A DNA stretch of 21,268 bases from a virus: the IMG/VR virus record IMGVR_UViG_3300044802_000079, positions 1 through 21,268 of that record, one strand, 5' to 3'. Below the pieces are notes generated by a model. It saw only the letters and a list, made by a program, of their open reading frames with translations, ran no database searches and was not told where the DNA came from. Positions 15,106-21,268 of the stretch are shown here, in pieces (the stretch's first letter is position 1; each line of letters begins with the position of its first letter). Position numbers and translations under genes: made by a program.

Positions 15106-16272
15106 ATGTTTGTCACGGAAAAGAATAAGTTTATTGCGCCGTCTAAGCCCCATGTTAGGCGCGCAAAGGCGCGGGATATGTTGACCTATGACACCCGCGT
15201 TTCTACCCACGACGCACAAGGAAATATGCTTGGACGGCCATTTGAACATGCGTATAAAACGCATGATGGCCTAGCGAAGATCAAGGATGGAAAATGGTCC
15301 ACCGTCGATAGCACAGGTGCCTTTTATGTTGGCGAATTGGAGCGCTTGGACCTTACCGCGCACGAGCCTTTAGCAGCGGTATTTTGGTCGCGGGATATTG
15401 ATCTTCGCGAAGATGTGACGATTGCGGATGACGCAAGCTCGTTTACGCTGACGAATTTTGGTTCGGCGGGCGGCTTAGGTACGGGGCAGGGTATCGGCAC
15501 AGGTAAAGCTTGGTTATCACGCGATACTACCCAAGTTACTTCGGGCAGTGTCGATTTAGCCAAAATTCCGCACCCGTTACGGCCTTGGGGTTTCGAGGTC
15601 AAGTACACGATTTTCGAGCTTGAAAGTTCCGCGCGGCTCGGGCGGCCAATTGATAGTCAGCAATATGATTTGATGCGCTATAAGCATCAGATGGATATTG
15701 ACGAACAAGTCAATTATGGTGATACGAGTTTTGGCGATACGGGCCTTGTCAATAACAGTCTTGTCACGCCGCAGTCTTTACCTGCCGGTGTTTCGGGCTT
15801 CACGCAGTGGTCGCAGAAGACCCCACAAGAAATTCTTAACGATGTTAACTTTGCCCTGAACACCGTTTGGGCAAACAGCGCTTGGGCTTGGATGCCTTCA
15901 CACTTGCTTATCCCGCCCGCGCAGTTCTCCTATATTTCAACCGCGCTTGTTTCCACGGCCGGTCAGCAATCCATTCTGAGCTATTTGCTCAAGAATAATA
16001 TCACAGTTGAACAGGGCAACAAGCCCCTGCGCATTTATCCCTCGAAGTGGTGTTTAGGCGCGGGCACGAGCGGCACGCTTGGCACGGTTGGCACGGTTGA
16101 CCGTATGGTTGCGTACACTAAAAATAAAACTTTGGTGCGCTTCCCGATGACTGGTTTAGGCCGCACGCCGGTGACGTATGACGGTATGTGGCATAAGACG
16201 GTTTACTTTATGAAGTTGGGCGCGGTTGAATTAGTCTACCCGGAGACTATGGGTTATTTCGACGGCCTATAA
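15106..16272 (+). CDS. Major capsid protein (DUF2184 family)
   Basis: The 388-aa product forms the icosahedral shell. It matches the DUF2184 type of HK97-fold capsid proteins: VSTHDAQGNMLGRPFEHAY, YVGELERLDLTAHEPLAAVF, RPIDSQQYDLMRYKHQMDID, then NDVNFALNTVWANSAWAWMP and VELVYPETMGYFDGL at the end. The N-terminal 50 residues are basic and may interact with scaffold or be removed. The ribosome site is AAGG about 11 bases before the ATG. A 7-bp hairpin (CATGCGT / ACGCATG, 15247-15265) and a 14-base palindrome (15401-15414) lie in the gene. Confidence 0.88.
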   Translation: MFVTEKNKFIAPSKPHVRRAKARDMLTYDTRVSTHDAQGNMLGRPFEHAYKTHDGLAKIKDGKWSTVDSTGAFYVGELERLDLTAHEPLAAVFWSRDIDLREDVTIADDASSFTLTNFGSAGGLGTGQGIGTGKAWLSRDTTQVTSGSVDLAKIPHPLRPWGFEVKYTIFELESSARLGRPIDSQQYDLMRYKHQMDIDEQVNYGDTSFGDTGLVNNSLVTPQSLPAGVSGFTQWSQKTPQEILNDVNFALNTVWANSAWAWMPSHLLIPPAQFSYISTALVSTAGQQSILSYLLKNNITVEQGNKPLRIYPSKWCLGAGTSGTLGTVGTVDRMVAYTKNKTLVRFPMTGLGRTPVTYDGMWHKTVYFMKLGAVELVYPETMGYFDGL

Positions 16273-16303
16273 GAGTTAATCCAAACCAGCAAGGAAAACT
16301 TTT

Positions 16304-16732
16304 ATGTTTGGCGGAGAGACTACCCACGTTGTCAAACCAGAAGACCGAAGGGCTTTCATTCCTTCGGATGTCATGAGTTTGTCCCAATACATTGAATTTA
16401 AGCGGAAATTCAATGAGCGCTTGCCAGCGGAAAATAAGAAGATCGAGGCGAAAAACGTAAAGGCGAAAGAATATTCGCAGCCTTTCACGCCAAAATTGGA
16501 CGCTTATCCGCTGGAAACCGTTACAATGATTAGCGAGAGCACTTTCATTGTAACGCTCGTGGATTACAAGCGGGTGGTAATTCCGCGCGGGATTTTCGAA
16601 TGTCCCGTTGAACTCGCGGATCATTGGTATCTGGCGGCGCACAAGGTCCAGGCATTCGTGCATCCGAATGCGGCGCCGAAGACGGAAGAGCCGAAGCAGG
16701 AAAGTCCGCTCAAGAAATTGGCGAAAAAGTAA
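16304..16732 (+). CDS. Hypothetical structural protein, 142 aa
   Basis: The product follows the major capsid gene with a strong AAGGA site. It has a Lys/Glu-rich N-terminal half and a beta-rich centre (LETVTMISESTFIVTLVDYK, then RVVIPRGIFECPVELADHWY). The C-terminus is Pro/Lys/Glu-rich and flexible. Similar short proteins follow DUF2184 capsid genes, but I cannot name the family. Two long perfect hairpins fall in this gene (16390-16415 and 16519-16555), the densest case in the window. Confidence 0.62.
   Translation: MFGGETTHVVKPEDRRAFIPSDVMSLSQYIEFKRKFNERLPAENKKIEAKNVKAKEYSQPFTPKLDAYPLETVTMISESTFIVTLVDYKRVVIPRGIFECPVELADHWYLAAHKVQAFVHPNAAPKTEEPKQESPLKKLAKK
16390..16415 (+). repeat. Perfect 10-bp inverted repeat inside gene
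   Basis: CATTGAATTT at 16390-16399 pairs exactly with AAATTCAATG at 16406-16415 around the loop AAGCGG. Confidence 0.9.
16519..16555 (+). repeat. Perfect 11-bp inverted repeat inside gene
   Basis: CGTTACAATGA at 16519-16529 pairs exactly with TCATTGTAACG at 16545-16555 around a 15-base loop. It is the second long hairpin in the same gene. Confidence 0.9.
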
Positions 16733-16741
16733 AGGTGCCCA

Positions 16742-17203
16742 ATGCCGTTAACTGCTAAAGGCGAAAAAATTAAGTCTGCCATGGTGCAGGAATACGGCGC
16801 GAAAAAGGGCGAAGAAGTATTTTATGCGAGTAAAAACGCAGGCAAAATTTCAGGAGTGGACGAAATGAACGAAGGTTCAGAAGGCTTGAAGACTTACAGC
16901 GATTCCAAGCATGCGGAACATTGGGGCGATGATAGTCATCATCACGAATTAGAAGGTAAGACCGACCCGGAAATCGAGGATAAGCACCGGGACGCGGGCA
17001 TGGGGCTTGTTCATGCAAAAGAGGAAAAAGAAGCGGCGCATACGCCTAATCCGAAGCCGCTTGACGCGCTTGACGCAAAATTCACGCATTCATTCCCGAA
17101 TGACCCCTTCGGGGACGCGGGGCCTGGAGAGCGTATGAAATATACGCAACTTTGGTCCGCTGCTGAAATGAAAAATTCGCCGTTGGCTCATTTCAAAGAA
17201 TAA
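16742..17203 (+). CDS. Phage structural-region protein with MPLTAKGEKI-type N-terminal motif
   Basis: The 153-aa product opens with MPLTAKGEKIKSAMVQEYGA followed by KKGEEVFYASKNAGKISGVD. This small module is common in phage head-region genes and resembles a helix-turn-helix-size unit. The rest is His/Asp/Glu-rich (HWGDDSHHHELEG) and probably disordered. It contains a CCCCTTCGGGG motif at 17104-17114 that reads DPFGD. Role unknown; the position between capsid and connector genes suggests a virion or assembly factor. Confidence 0.62.
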   Translation: MPLTAKGEKIKSAMVQEYGAKKGEEVFYASKNAGKISGVDEMNEGSEGLKTYSDSKHAEHWGDDSHHHELEGKTDPEIEDKHRDAGMGLVHAKEEKEAAHTPNPKPLDALDAKFTHSFPNDPFGDAGPGERMKYTQLWSAAEMKNSPLAHFKE

Positions 17204-17205
17204 TC

Positions 17206-17730
17206 ATGATCACTCCCGCCAGTTTCCGCGTTGATTTTACAGAGTTTGCGAGTTCGGTGACTTATACTAATAGTAGTATAAATTACTGGATCAACTTCGC
17301 GAACCTGTTTATCAATCCGTGTTTACTTGGCGGGCCATCCACGACGGTTAGCAATCCGCCTGCGACTTTATACGACGTTGCCGTTGAATTGTTCGTCGCG
17401 CATAACCTCGCGCTTGAACAGCCCGCGCAAGCCGCAGCCGCGAACGGCGGCGTTCCCGGTGTGACAACCGGCCCAATTTCTTCGAAGCATAGCGGGCCTA
17501 TTTCGGTTTCCTACGCGGCAAATTTGGGTGTTGATCCTGATGACGCGCAATATAATCTCACGATTTACGGCACGCGATTTATAAATTTGTACAAGCTCGC
17601 GGGCGCGCCGGGCTTCGTCGCAAATGGGGGCGGTTGTGGCGCGAATTACGGGCCGTACCCGGTGTTTGGCGTTGGCGGCGCTTGGAGTGGTCCGCCGTTG
17701 TATGGCGTAGGGCCCTGGTCATGCATGTAA
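17206..17730 (+). CDS. Head-tail connector protein (DUF4054-like)
   Basis: The 174-aa product starts MITPASFRVDFTEFASSV, then INYWINFANLFIN and a helix LYDVAVELFVAHNLALEQ. It continues with VSYAANLGVDPDDAQYNLTI and YGTRFINLYKL, the usual order of DUF4054 proteins that close the portal end. The C-terminus is Gly-rich with a cysteine (GGGCGANYGPYPVFGVGG), a normal low-complexity end for the family. The ATG is 3 bases after the previous stop codon and lacks a strong ribosome site. An 8-bp hairpin (17262-17281) is near the start. Confidence 0.75.
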   Translation: MITPASFRVDFTEFASSVTYTNSSINYWINFANLFINPCLLGGPSTTVSNPPATLYDVAVELFVAHNLALEQPAQAAAANGGVPGVTTGPISSKHSGPISVSYAANLGVDPDDAQYNLTIYGTRFINLYKLAGAPGFVANGGGCGANYGPYPVFGVGGAWSGPPLYGVGPWSCM

Positions 17731-17763
17731 ACGAAATAATCGCGCTTTAACAGAGGAAAGACG

Positions 17764-19041
17764 ATGAAGTTTTTAAAATTAGCCCTCGCGGCGCTATTTC
17801 TTGCAACGCAATCGATTGCAAGTTTCGCGCAAGTATATCCGGTGACTACGCCGGTTTACATTCCTAGCGCGGTAGAACAGCCTACGACGTGTAACACGAC
17901 TTGCTATGTTACATTCGTTGTATCCGGCGTTTCCACGGTAAGTTTTCAGCTTACGAATTTAACCGGCACGATTACTGCGTCTGTTCAGGGCACCAATGAA
18001 GCGCCTAGCGTTGCTTCTAATACTTGGACTACGCTCAATCTTACGCCCTTTGGCGGCGGCTCAACGGTAACTTCCGTTAGCGCTATCGGTATGTGGACGA
18101 TTAACACTACGGGCCTTACGAAAGTGCGTGTAAATGTTAGCGCGCTGAGCACCGGCCCGGTTACTGTTAATCTTGTTGGCGCGAGCGGCGGCACTGTTAC
18201 GTTTTCCTCGAATTCCGTTGTATTAACGGACGTTGAAGCTAACATTGCCCCCGGCACGGCTCCCGCAAAACAAGCCGTAGTTGGCGCGGTTTATAATTCG
18301 GTTGCGCCCACGCTTACGAACGGCCAAACTGCGGCTTTACAGCTGAATTCTTCGGGGCAGCTTATTACGTCCACGACGAATACGGAAGGCGTAATTACTG
18401 CGGCAACCGCACCCCCGAAAATGCAGGTTAACGGCGGCGTTTATAATTCGGCTGCACCCACGCTGACGAATGGCCAGAGCGCGGCTTTACAGGAAAACGC
18501 TTCTGGGCAGCTTATCGTTGCGAACACAAACCTGGAAATGGGTATTGCGCCCGGCACCGCACCTGCTAAGGCCGCTGCAATTGGTGGCGTATACAACTCT
18601 ACTCCGCCCACGCTCACGAACGGCCAAACTGCGGCTTTACAGCTTGACAACGACGGCTCAACCTATATCAATCTTCGCGACGATACGGTTGTTCCGCTTG
18701 ATCCTTGCCAGAGCCGGAATGTTACCAAAACTTCCGTGTTTATCGCGCCGTCTACGGCGACGACTACGGCGCTTGTACCGGTTTCTGGCACGACCAAAGT
18801 TTATGTTTGTGGCGTTTCTTTGGTTAATGGCGCATCGCAAACCGCTTATATTGAATATGGTACGGGCACGGCTTGCGTAACGGGGCCGACGGCGCTTACC
18901 CCGACTTATGGCACGAGCGCGAGCGTAAACATTGGCTTTGGTGGCGGCACCATTATTACGACACCGGCTTCGAATGGTCTTTGCCTCGTGACGGGTGGCA
19001 CAACTGCTGCACAGGCGCTTGTTTCCTACGTACAGCAATAA
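17764..19041 (+). CDS. Signal-peptide-bearing repeat protein, 425 aa
   Basis: Residues 1-23 (MKFLKLALAALFLATQSIAS then FAQ) are a clear Sec signal peptide. Residues 30-155 are beta-like and Thr/Val-rich, resembling an immunoglobulin-like or carbohydrate-binding fold. Residues 161-303 contain three 50-residue repeats built on APGTAPAK, GGVYNS, APTLTNGQTAALQL and SGQL. The C-terminal 110 residues form another beta domain with three cysteines (C349, C371, C407). AGAGGAAAG gives a good ribosome site. It lies between connector and neck genes. Secretion of a virion-operon protein is unusual; it may be exported to the cell surface or act as a capsid fibre with an incidental leader. Function unknown. 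Confidence 0.75.
   Translation: MKFLKLALAALFLATQSIASFAQVYPVTTPVYIPSAVEQPTTCNTTCYVTFVVSGVSTVSFQLTNLTGTITASVQGTNEAPSVASNTWTTLNLTPFGGGSTVTSVSAIGMWTINTTGLTKVRVNVSALSTGPVTVNLVGASGGTVTFSSNSVVLTDVEANIAPGTAPAKQAVVGAVYNSVAPTLTNGQTAALQLNSSGQLITSTTNTEGVITAATAPPKMQVNGGVYNSAAPTLTNGQSAALQENASGQLIVANTNLEMGIAPGTAPAKAAAIGGVYNSTPPTLTNGQTAALQLDNDGSTYINLRDDTVVPLDPCQSRNVTKTSVFIAPSTATTTALVPVSGTTKVYVCGVSLVNGASQTAYIEYGTGTACVTGPTALTPTYGTSASVNIGFGGGTIITTPASNGLCLVTGGTTAAQALVSYVQQ
18244..18672 (+). repeat. Three 50-residue (150-bp) tandem repeats
   Basis: Units begin at 18244, 18394 and 18544 (residues 161, 211, 261); the third is shorter. All share TLTNGQ(T/S)AALQ and VYNS. The middle unit is the most diverged at its start (ITAATAPPK). 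Fibre-like or stalk-like repeats of this type are common in phage virion proteins. Confidence 0.9.
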
Positions 19042-19557
19042 ATGCTTGAATTCGACACAAAAACCGCTGAATTTGGCAGTGGCTTAAAAGATATAGAAAG
19101 CGCTCTTGTGGCGCTTTCTAAAAAAGCCCTTTTAGTCGGGGTTATGAACGAGTATCGCAAGCCTGAAGAAGGCCAAGAGCACGAAATAAGCAATTCTGAA
19201 TTAGGTTTTATATTTGAATTCGGCGCGCCAGAAGTAAAAATTCCCGCACGGCCTATTCTATTTCCCACGTTGCAAGCAAACCAAGATGAAATTCGAGCGT
19301 CCTTGAAATTGGCTGCGGCTTACGCGCTGCAAGGAAGTGTGAGCGACATGGAAAAAACGCTGCACAGCTTGGGGATTAGACTGGTTTTGGAAATGAAGAA
19401 GCGGGTACTTGCGGTAATCCCCCCGCCGCTTTCCAAGAACACGTTGCGAAAATGGATTACCCCAACGAAGCAGCGCAAGGACTACGGCGAAACACCTCTG
19501 AAAGTTACGATGCAATTCGTTAATTCTTTCAGTTATGCGGTTCAGGATCGGAAATAG
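19042..19557 (+). CDS. Neck/tail-completion-type protein
   Basis: The 171-aa product contains ALLVGVMNEYR, an ISNSELGFIFEFGAPEVKIP segment, and ARPILFPTL (about residues 28-86), then helices. The phrase ...EFG(T/A)...IPARPFLRP is typical of phage tail-completion and neck proteins (HK97 gp10-like or virion morphogenesis types). It starts directly after the preceding stop codon, and its stop overlaps the next GTG by one base. A 10-bp perfect hairpin (19094-19120) lies 53 bases into the gene. Confidence 0.65.
   Translation: MLEFDTKTAEFGSGLKDIESALVALSKKALLVGVMNEYRKPEEGQEHEISNSELGFIFEFGAPEVKIPARPILFPTLQANQDEIRASLKLAAAYALQGSVSDMEKTLHSLGIRLVLEMKKRVLAVIPPPLSKNTLRKWITPTKQRKDYGETPLKVTMQFVNSFSYAVQDRK
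19094..19120 (+). repeat. Perfect 10-bp inverted repeat near gene start
   Basis: TAGAAAGCGC at 19094-19103 pairs exactly with GCGCTTTCTA at 19111-19120 around the loop TCTTGTG. A-run follows, not a T-run, so a terminator on this strand is unlikely. Confidence 0.9.
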
Positions 19558-20024
19558 TGCCTTACATCGATCTAACCCCCGTATTATTGGACCCCGAAAT
19601 TGCAGGCGAGAAATTCCGCGTCTTTCGCCGCAAAGAAACTGTTAACCCCTTCGGGGAGTCCGTTTTATCTGTTCGGCACTACGATAGCATAGGGCAAGTC
19701 TCGCCAACGGCGCGTAATTCTTTAACTCGCGAACAGAGCTTTTCAACACAAGAAAAGGCTATTCGAGTCATAACGAGTTTTAAATTAACCGGCGCTTCTA
19801 AAGACGCAACGCAGCAAGCCTATCAGCCTGACTTAATCCTTTGGAAAAACGGGATTTATATTGTTGGCGAGATAGAAGATTACAGCCAATACGGCGCGGG
19901 TTTTGTTTCTGCGGATTGTTCTGCGTTTGACTGGACTATTCCGGTAACTGAGGGTCCGACGGGCACGAATTACGGGCTTCGTTTTAAAGAAAATTACAAT
20001 TCGGCTAATGTTGCGGTGATGTAA
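19557..20024 (+). CDS. Neck or tail-connector hypothetical protein, 155 aa
   Basis: The gene begins with a GTG sharing one base with the previous TAG, so it is translationally coupled. The product reads FRVFRRKETVNPFGESVLSV at residues 20-39, then a DLILWKNGIYIVGEIEDYSQ block (about 102-121) with YGAGFVSADCSAFDW. The content of beta strands and its place between a tail-completion gene and a sheath-like gene suggest a connector or tail-terminator subunit. The family is not certain. It contains a CCCCTTCGGGG motif (19646-19656) read as NPFGE. Confidence 0.6.
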   Translation: MPYIDLTPVLLDPEIAGEKFRVFRRKETVNPFGESVLSVRHYDSIGQVSPTARNSLTREQSFSTQEKAIRVITSFKLTGASKDATQQAYQPDLILWKNGIYIVGEIEDYSQYGAGFVSADCSAFDWTIPVTEGPTGTNYGLRFKENYNSANVAVM

Positions 20025-20351
20025 GTGCTGTTAATTGTTCAAGACGGGCAAGGCAATTTACAGACTATAGCCACCAAAGGGCAAGAGGCTGTAGTTGACG
20101 GTTCGGGTTCGATTGCGGCCACAGGCCAATCGCAGATGCTTTTAGCCGCAAATCCCGCGCGCTCCGGGTGGTTAATGCAGAACACGGGCACTTATCCGAT
20201 GCTGATTAACGAGCTTGGTAATTCCGCGCTATCGGCTTCTTGGGAAGTGCCCGCTGGATGGATTTTCCCGCCGATAAATTTCCCGCTCACTATAAATCAG
20301 CTTAATATTTCGGGCACAGCTGGCGACACTTACACGCTTCGGTCTTGGTAA
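20025..20351 (+). CDS. Hypothetical virion protein, 108 aa
   Basis: A GTG directly follows the previous TAA. The product has the plan of small phage proteins with SGSIAATGQSQMLLAANPAR then SGWLMQNTG, and ends in ISGTAGDTYTLRSW. This plan is often seen next to tail or capsid genes and is thought to be a beta-sandwich. The function is unknown; a surface decoration role is inferred only from context. Its TAA overlaps the next ATG by one base. Confidence 0.6.
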   Translation: MLLIVQDGQGNLQTIATKGQEAVVDGSGSIAATGQSQMLLAANPARSGWLMQNTGTYPMLINELGNSALSASWEVPAGWIFPPINFPLTINQLNISGTAGDTYTLRSW

Positions 20352-20953
20352 TGAATACGAGCGCAACAGGCGGATTTTTAAATCCGCTTAGCACTCTTCC
20401 AGCACCGATAGAGGGTCAAGAACTTAATCGGTTCTTACAGCCCGCGCTTGTGGCGCTAACCGGGTTGGCTGAAACCTTGGTAATTCCGGGAAATCAATCT
20501 GAACCGCCCAACGCGCCCCCAGCCGGGGATGCTTGGTGCTGTTTCTTCTACGAAAAAGTTGACGCGGACTTATTTCCTTTTATCAAGCACAACCTCGATA
20601 ATAGCGGAAATGGTTACGATCAACTACAACGGCACGAATTAATCGCGGTTAAATGCGATTTCTTTGACTTGGGTACAAACGGCCTCGCGCACTATTACGC
20701 TACGCTTTTAAGAGATAATCTTGCTATTCCGCAAAATCGCGATTTTTTGCTCGCGCAAAACTTCAACCTTCGGGGGGTGGGTGGAATTGAAATTATCCCG
20801 GTGGTTTTCAAGCAGCGCTGGCAGTATCGCGAACGGTTTACGTTTTACTTGAAGCGTAACGTTGTAAGAAATTACGCAGTGGAAAACACGGCTTCGGCGC
20901 AGTTTTCTGTTTGGGTTGACAAAATAGAAATTCCCGTAACGGTGAAAAATTAA
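20351..20953 (+). CDS. Neck/tail-terminator-like protein, 200 aa
   Basis: The ATG at 20351 overlaps the previous TAA, which makes it a better start than the TTG at 20345. The product has LNRFLQPALVALTGLAETLV, then WCCFFYEKVDADLFPFIKHN, a GLAHYYATLLRDNLAIPQNR helix, and a C-terminal RERFTFYLKRNVVRNYAVEN. This resembles the phage neck-terminator (gp12/LIC_12616-like) proteins that precede DUF3383 sheath-like genes. The family call is from memory and moderate. An 8-bp hairpin with arms GCGGATTT and AAATCCGC (20370-20387) lies 20 bases into the gene. Confidence 0.62.
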   Translation: MNTSATGGFLNPLSTLPAPIEGQELNRFLQPALVALTGLAETLVIPGNQSEPPNAPPAGDAWCCFFYEKVDADLFPFIKHNLDNSGNGYDQLQRHELIAVKCDFFDLGTNGLAHYYATLLRDNLAIPQNRDFLLAQNFNLRGVGGIEIIPVVFKQRWQYRERFTFYLKRNVVRNYAVENTASAQFSVWVDKIEIPVTVKN

Positions 20954-20962
20954 GGCTTCATT

Positions 20963-21268
20963 ATGAGCGCCACGTTACCAATAAGCAATTTAATTTCTAT
21001 TGGGTTGAATTTAGCTGCAACGCCGTTACCTGTGCAGAATTTTCAGTCAATGCTTGTGCTCGGGCCAAGCACGATTATAGACGTTACCCAACGGTTCCGC
21101 ACTTATACGACTATGACGCAAGTCGCGGCGGATTTCGGCAGCACTACTCCGGAATATCAGGCCGCGTTAGCTTGGTTTTCGCAAAGTCCGGTACCGAATT
21201 CTCTTTATATTGGCCGGTGGGTACAAGCTGCAAGCGCGGGCCAATTAATCGGCGGCGCGGTTTCCGCG
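20963..21268 (+). CDS. DUF3383 tail-sheath-like protein, 5' part
   Basis: The reading frame from ATG 20963 stays open for 102 codons to the window edge. It reads MSATLPISNLISIGLNLAAT, then QNFQSMLVLGPSTIIDVTQR, FRTYTTMTQVAADFGST, and YQAALAWFSQSPVPNSLYIG with RW after it. This is the N-terminal plan of DUF3383 proteins, which are sheath-like components of contractile tails. The start follows the preceding stop by 9 bases. The 3' part is outside the window. Confidence 0.85.
   Translation, partial: MSATLPISNLISIGLNLAATPLPVQNFQSMLVLGPSTIIDVTQRFRTYTTMTQVAADFGSTTPEYQAALAWFSQSPVPNSLYIGRWVQAASAGQLIGGAVSA

Larger units (their letters stand above)
1729..20777 (+). repeat. Dispersed CCTTCGGGG (UUCG-loop) motif, 12 copies
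   Basis: Copies containing CCTTCGGG are at 1729-1738, 2615-2623, 3083-3091, 3696-3706, 4306-4315, 6633-6643, 8550-8558, 12566-12575, 13353-13364, 17104-17114, 19646-19656 and 20767-20777. None was seen on the other strand. Chance expectation for an 8-mer in this length is about 0.3 per strand. Within genes it occurs in all three frames: PSG in the SET, portal and DUF2213 genes; PFG at 12566, 17104 and 19646; LRG at 20767. Base-paired stems are 2-4 bp around a cUUCGg loop, which is unusually stable in RNA. Confidence 0.85.

Overview
The window is the packaging and capsid-to-neck module of a tailed, probably contractile-tailed (myovirus-type) phage or prophage. Every supported gene is on the + strand. 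Evidence is a near-complete virion-assembly order: small terminase, large terminase, DUF1073-type portal, Mu F-like head protein, DUF2213 prohead-protease-like protein, cement/decoration protein, DUF2184-type major capsid protein, DUF4054-type connector, neck/tail-completion genes, and the start of a DUF3383 (sheath-like) gene cut by the right edge. Gene families, strong AAGGA/GGAG ribosome sites and recognisable linker styles suggest a proteobacterial (perhaps alphaproteobacterial) host, but nothing here fixes it. No integrase, tRNA, CRISPR or insertion sequence was seen.

Left part (1-3.1 kb), accessory and early. A (TC)15 microsatellite lies in a 456-base stretch without a convincing gene. 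It is followed by a phage-borne NusG/RfaH-family antitermination protein, two overlapping small membrane-protein genes and a third overlapping small gene. Next comes a PAPS-reductase-like gene that has lost its centre and changed frame, then a 77-aa hypothetical gene.

Packaging part (3.1-11 kb). Terminase small and large subunits flank three small genes. A SET-domain protein (candidate protein methyltransferase) and a 96-aa protein separate the terminase from a giant 1238-aa portal fusion. This fusion reads portal, pyrophosphatase-like domain, helical region, SAP-like helical region and GNAT-like acetyltransferase domain, with a duplicated HPR...GEF...Gly linker. A 240-base non-coding spacer with several inverted repeats follows.

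Capsid and neck part (11.2-21.3 kb). The structural genes are tightly packed, many with stop/start overlaps. Two encode proteins with Sec-type signal peptides (151 and 425 aa), which is odd for virion genes. The DUF2213 protein carries a 17-residue charged tandem repeat, and the 425-aa protein carries three 50-residue repeats.

Two genome-scale patterns are not explained by the gene list. First, a UUCG-loop motif, CCTTCGGG, occurs 12 times, all on the + strand. It lies in all three codon frames inside genes, and four copies sit at Shine-Dalgarno distance from a start. Second, perfect inverted repeats with arms of 10-13 bp and short loops are far commoner inside genes than chance predicts. Together they suggest that the transcripts, or the replication history, of this phage are unusually structured. 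All family assignments are from reading motifs by eye; no database search was run.
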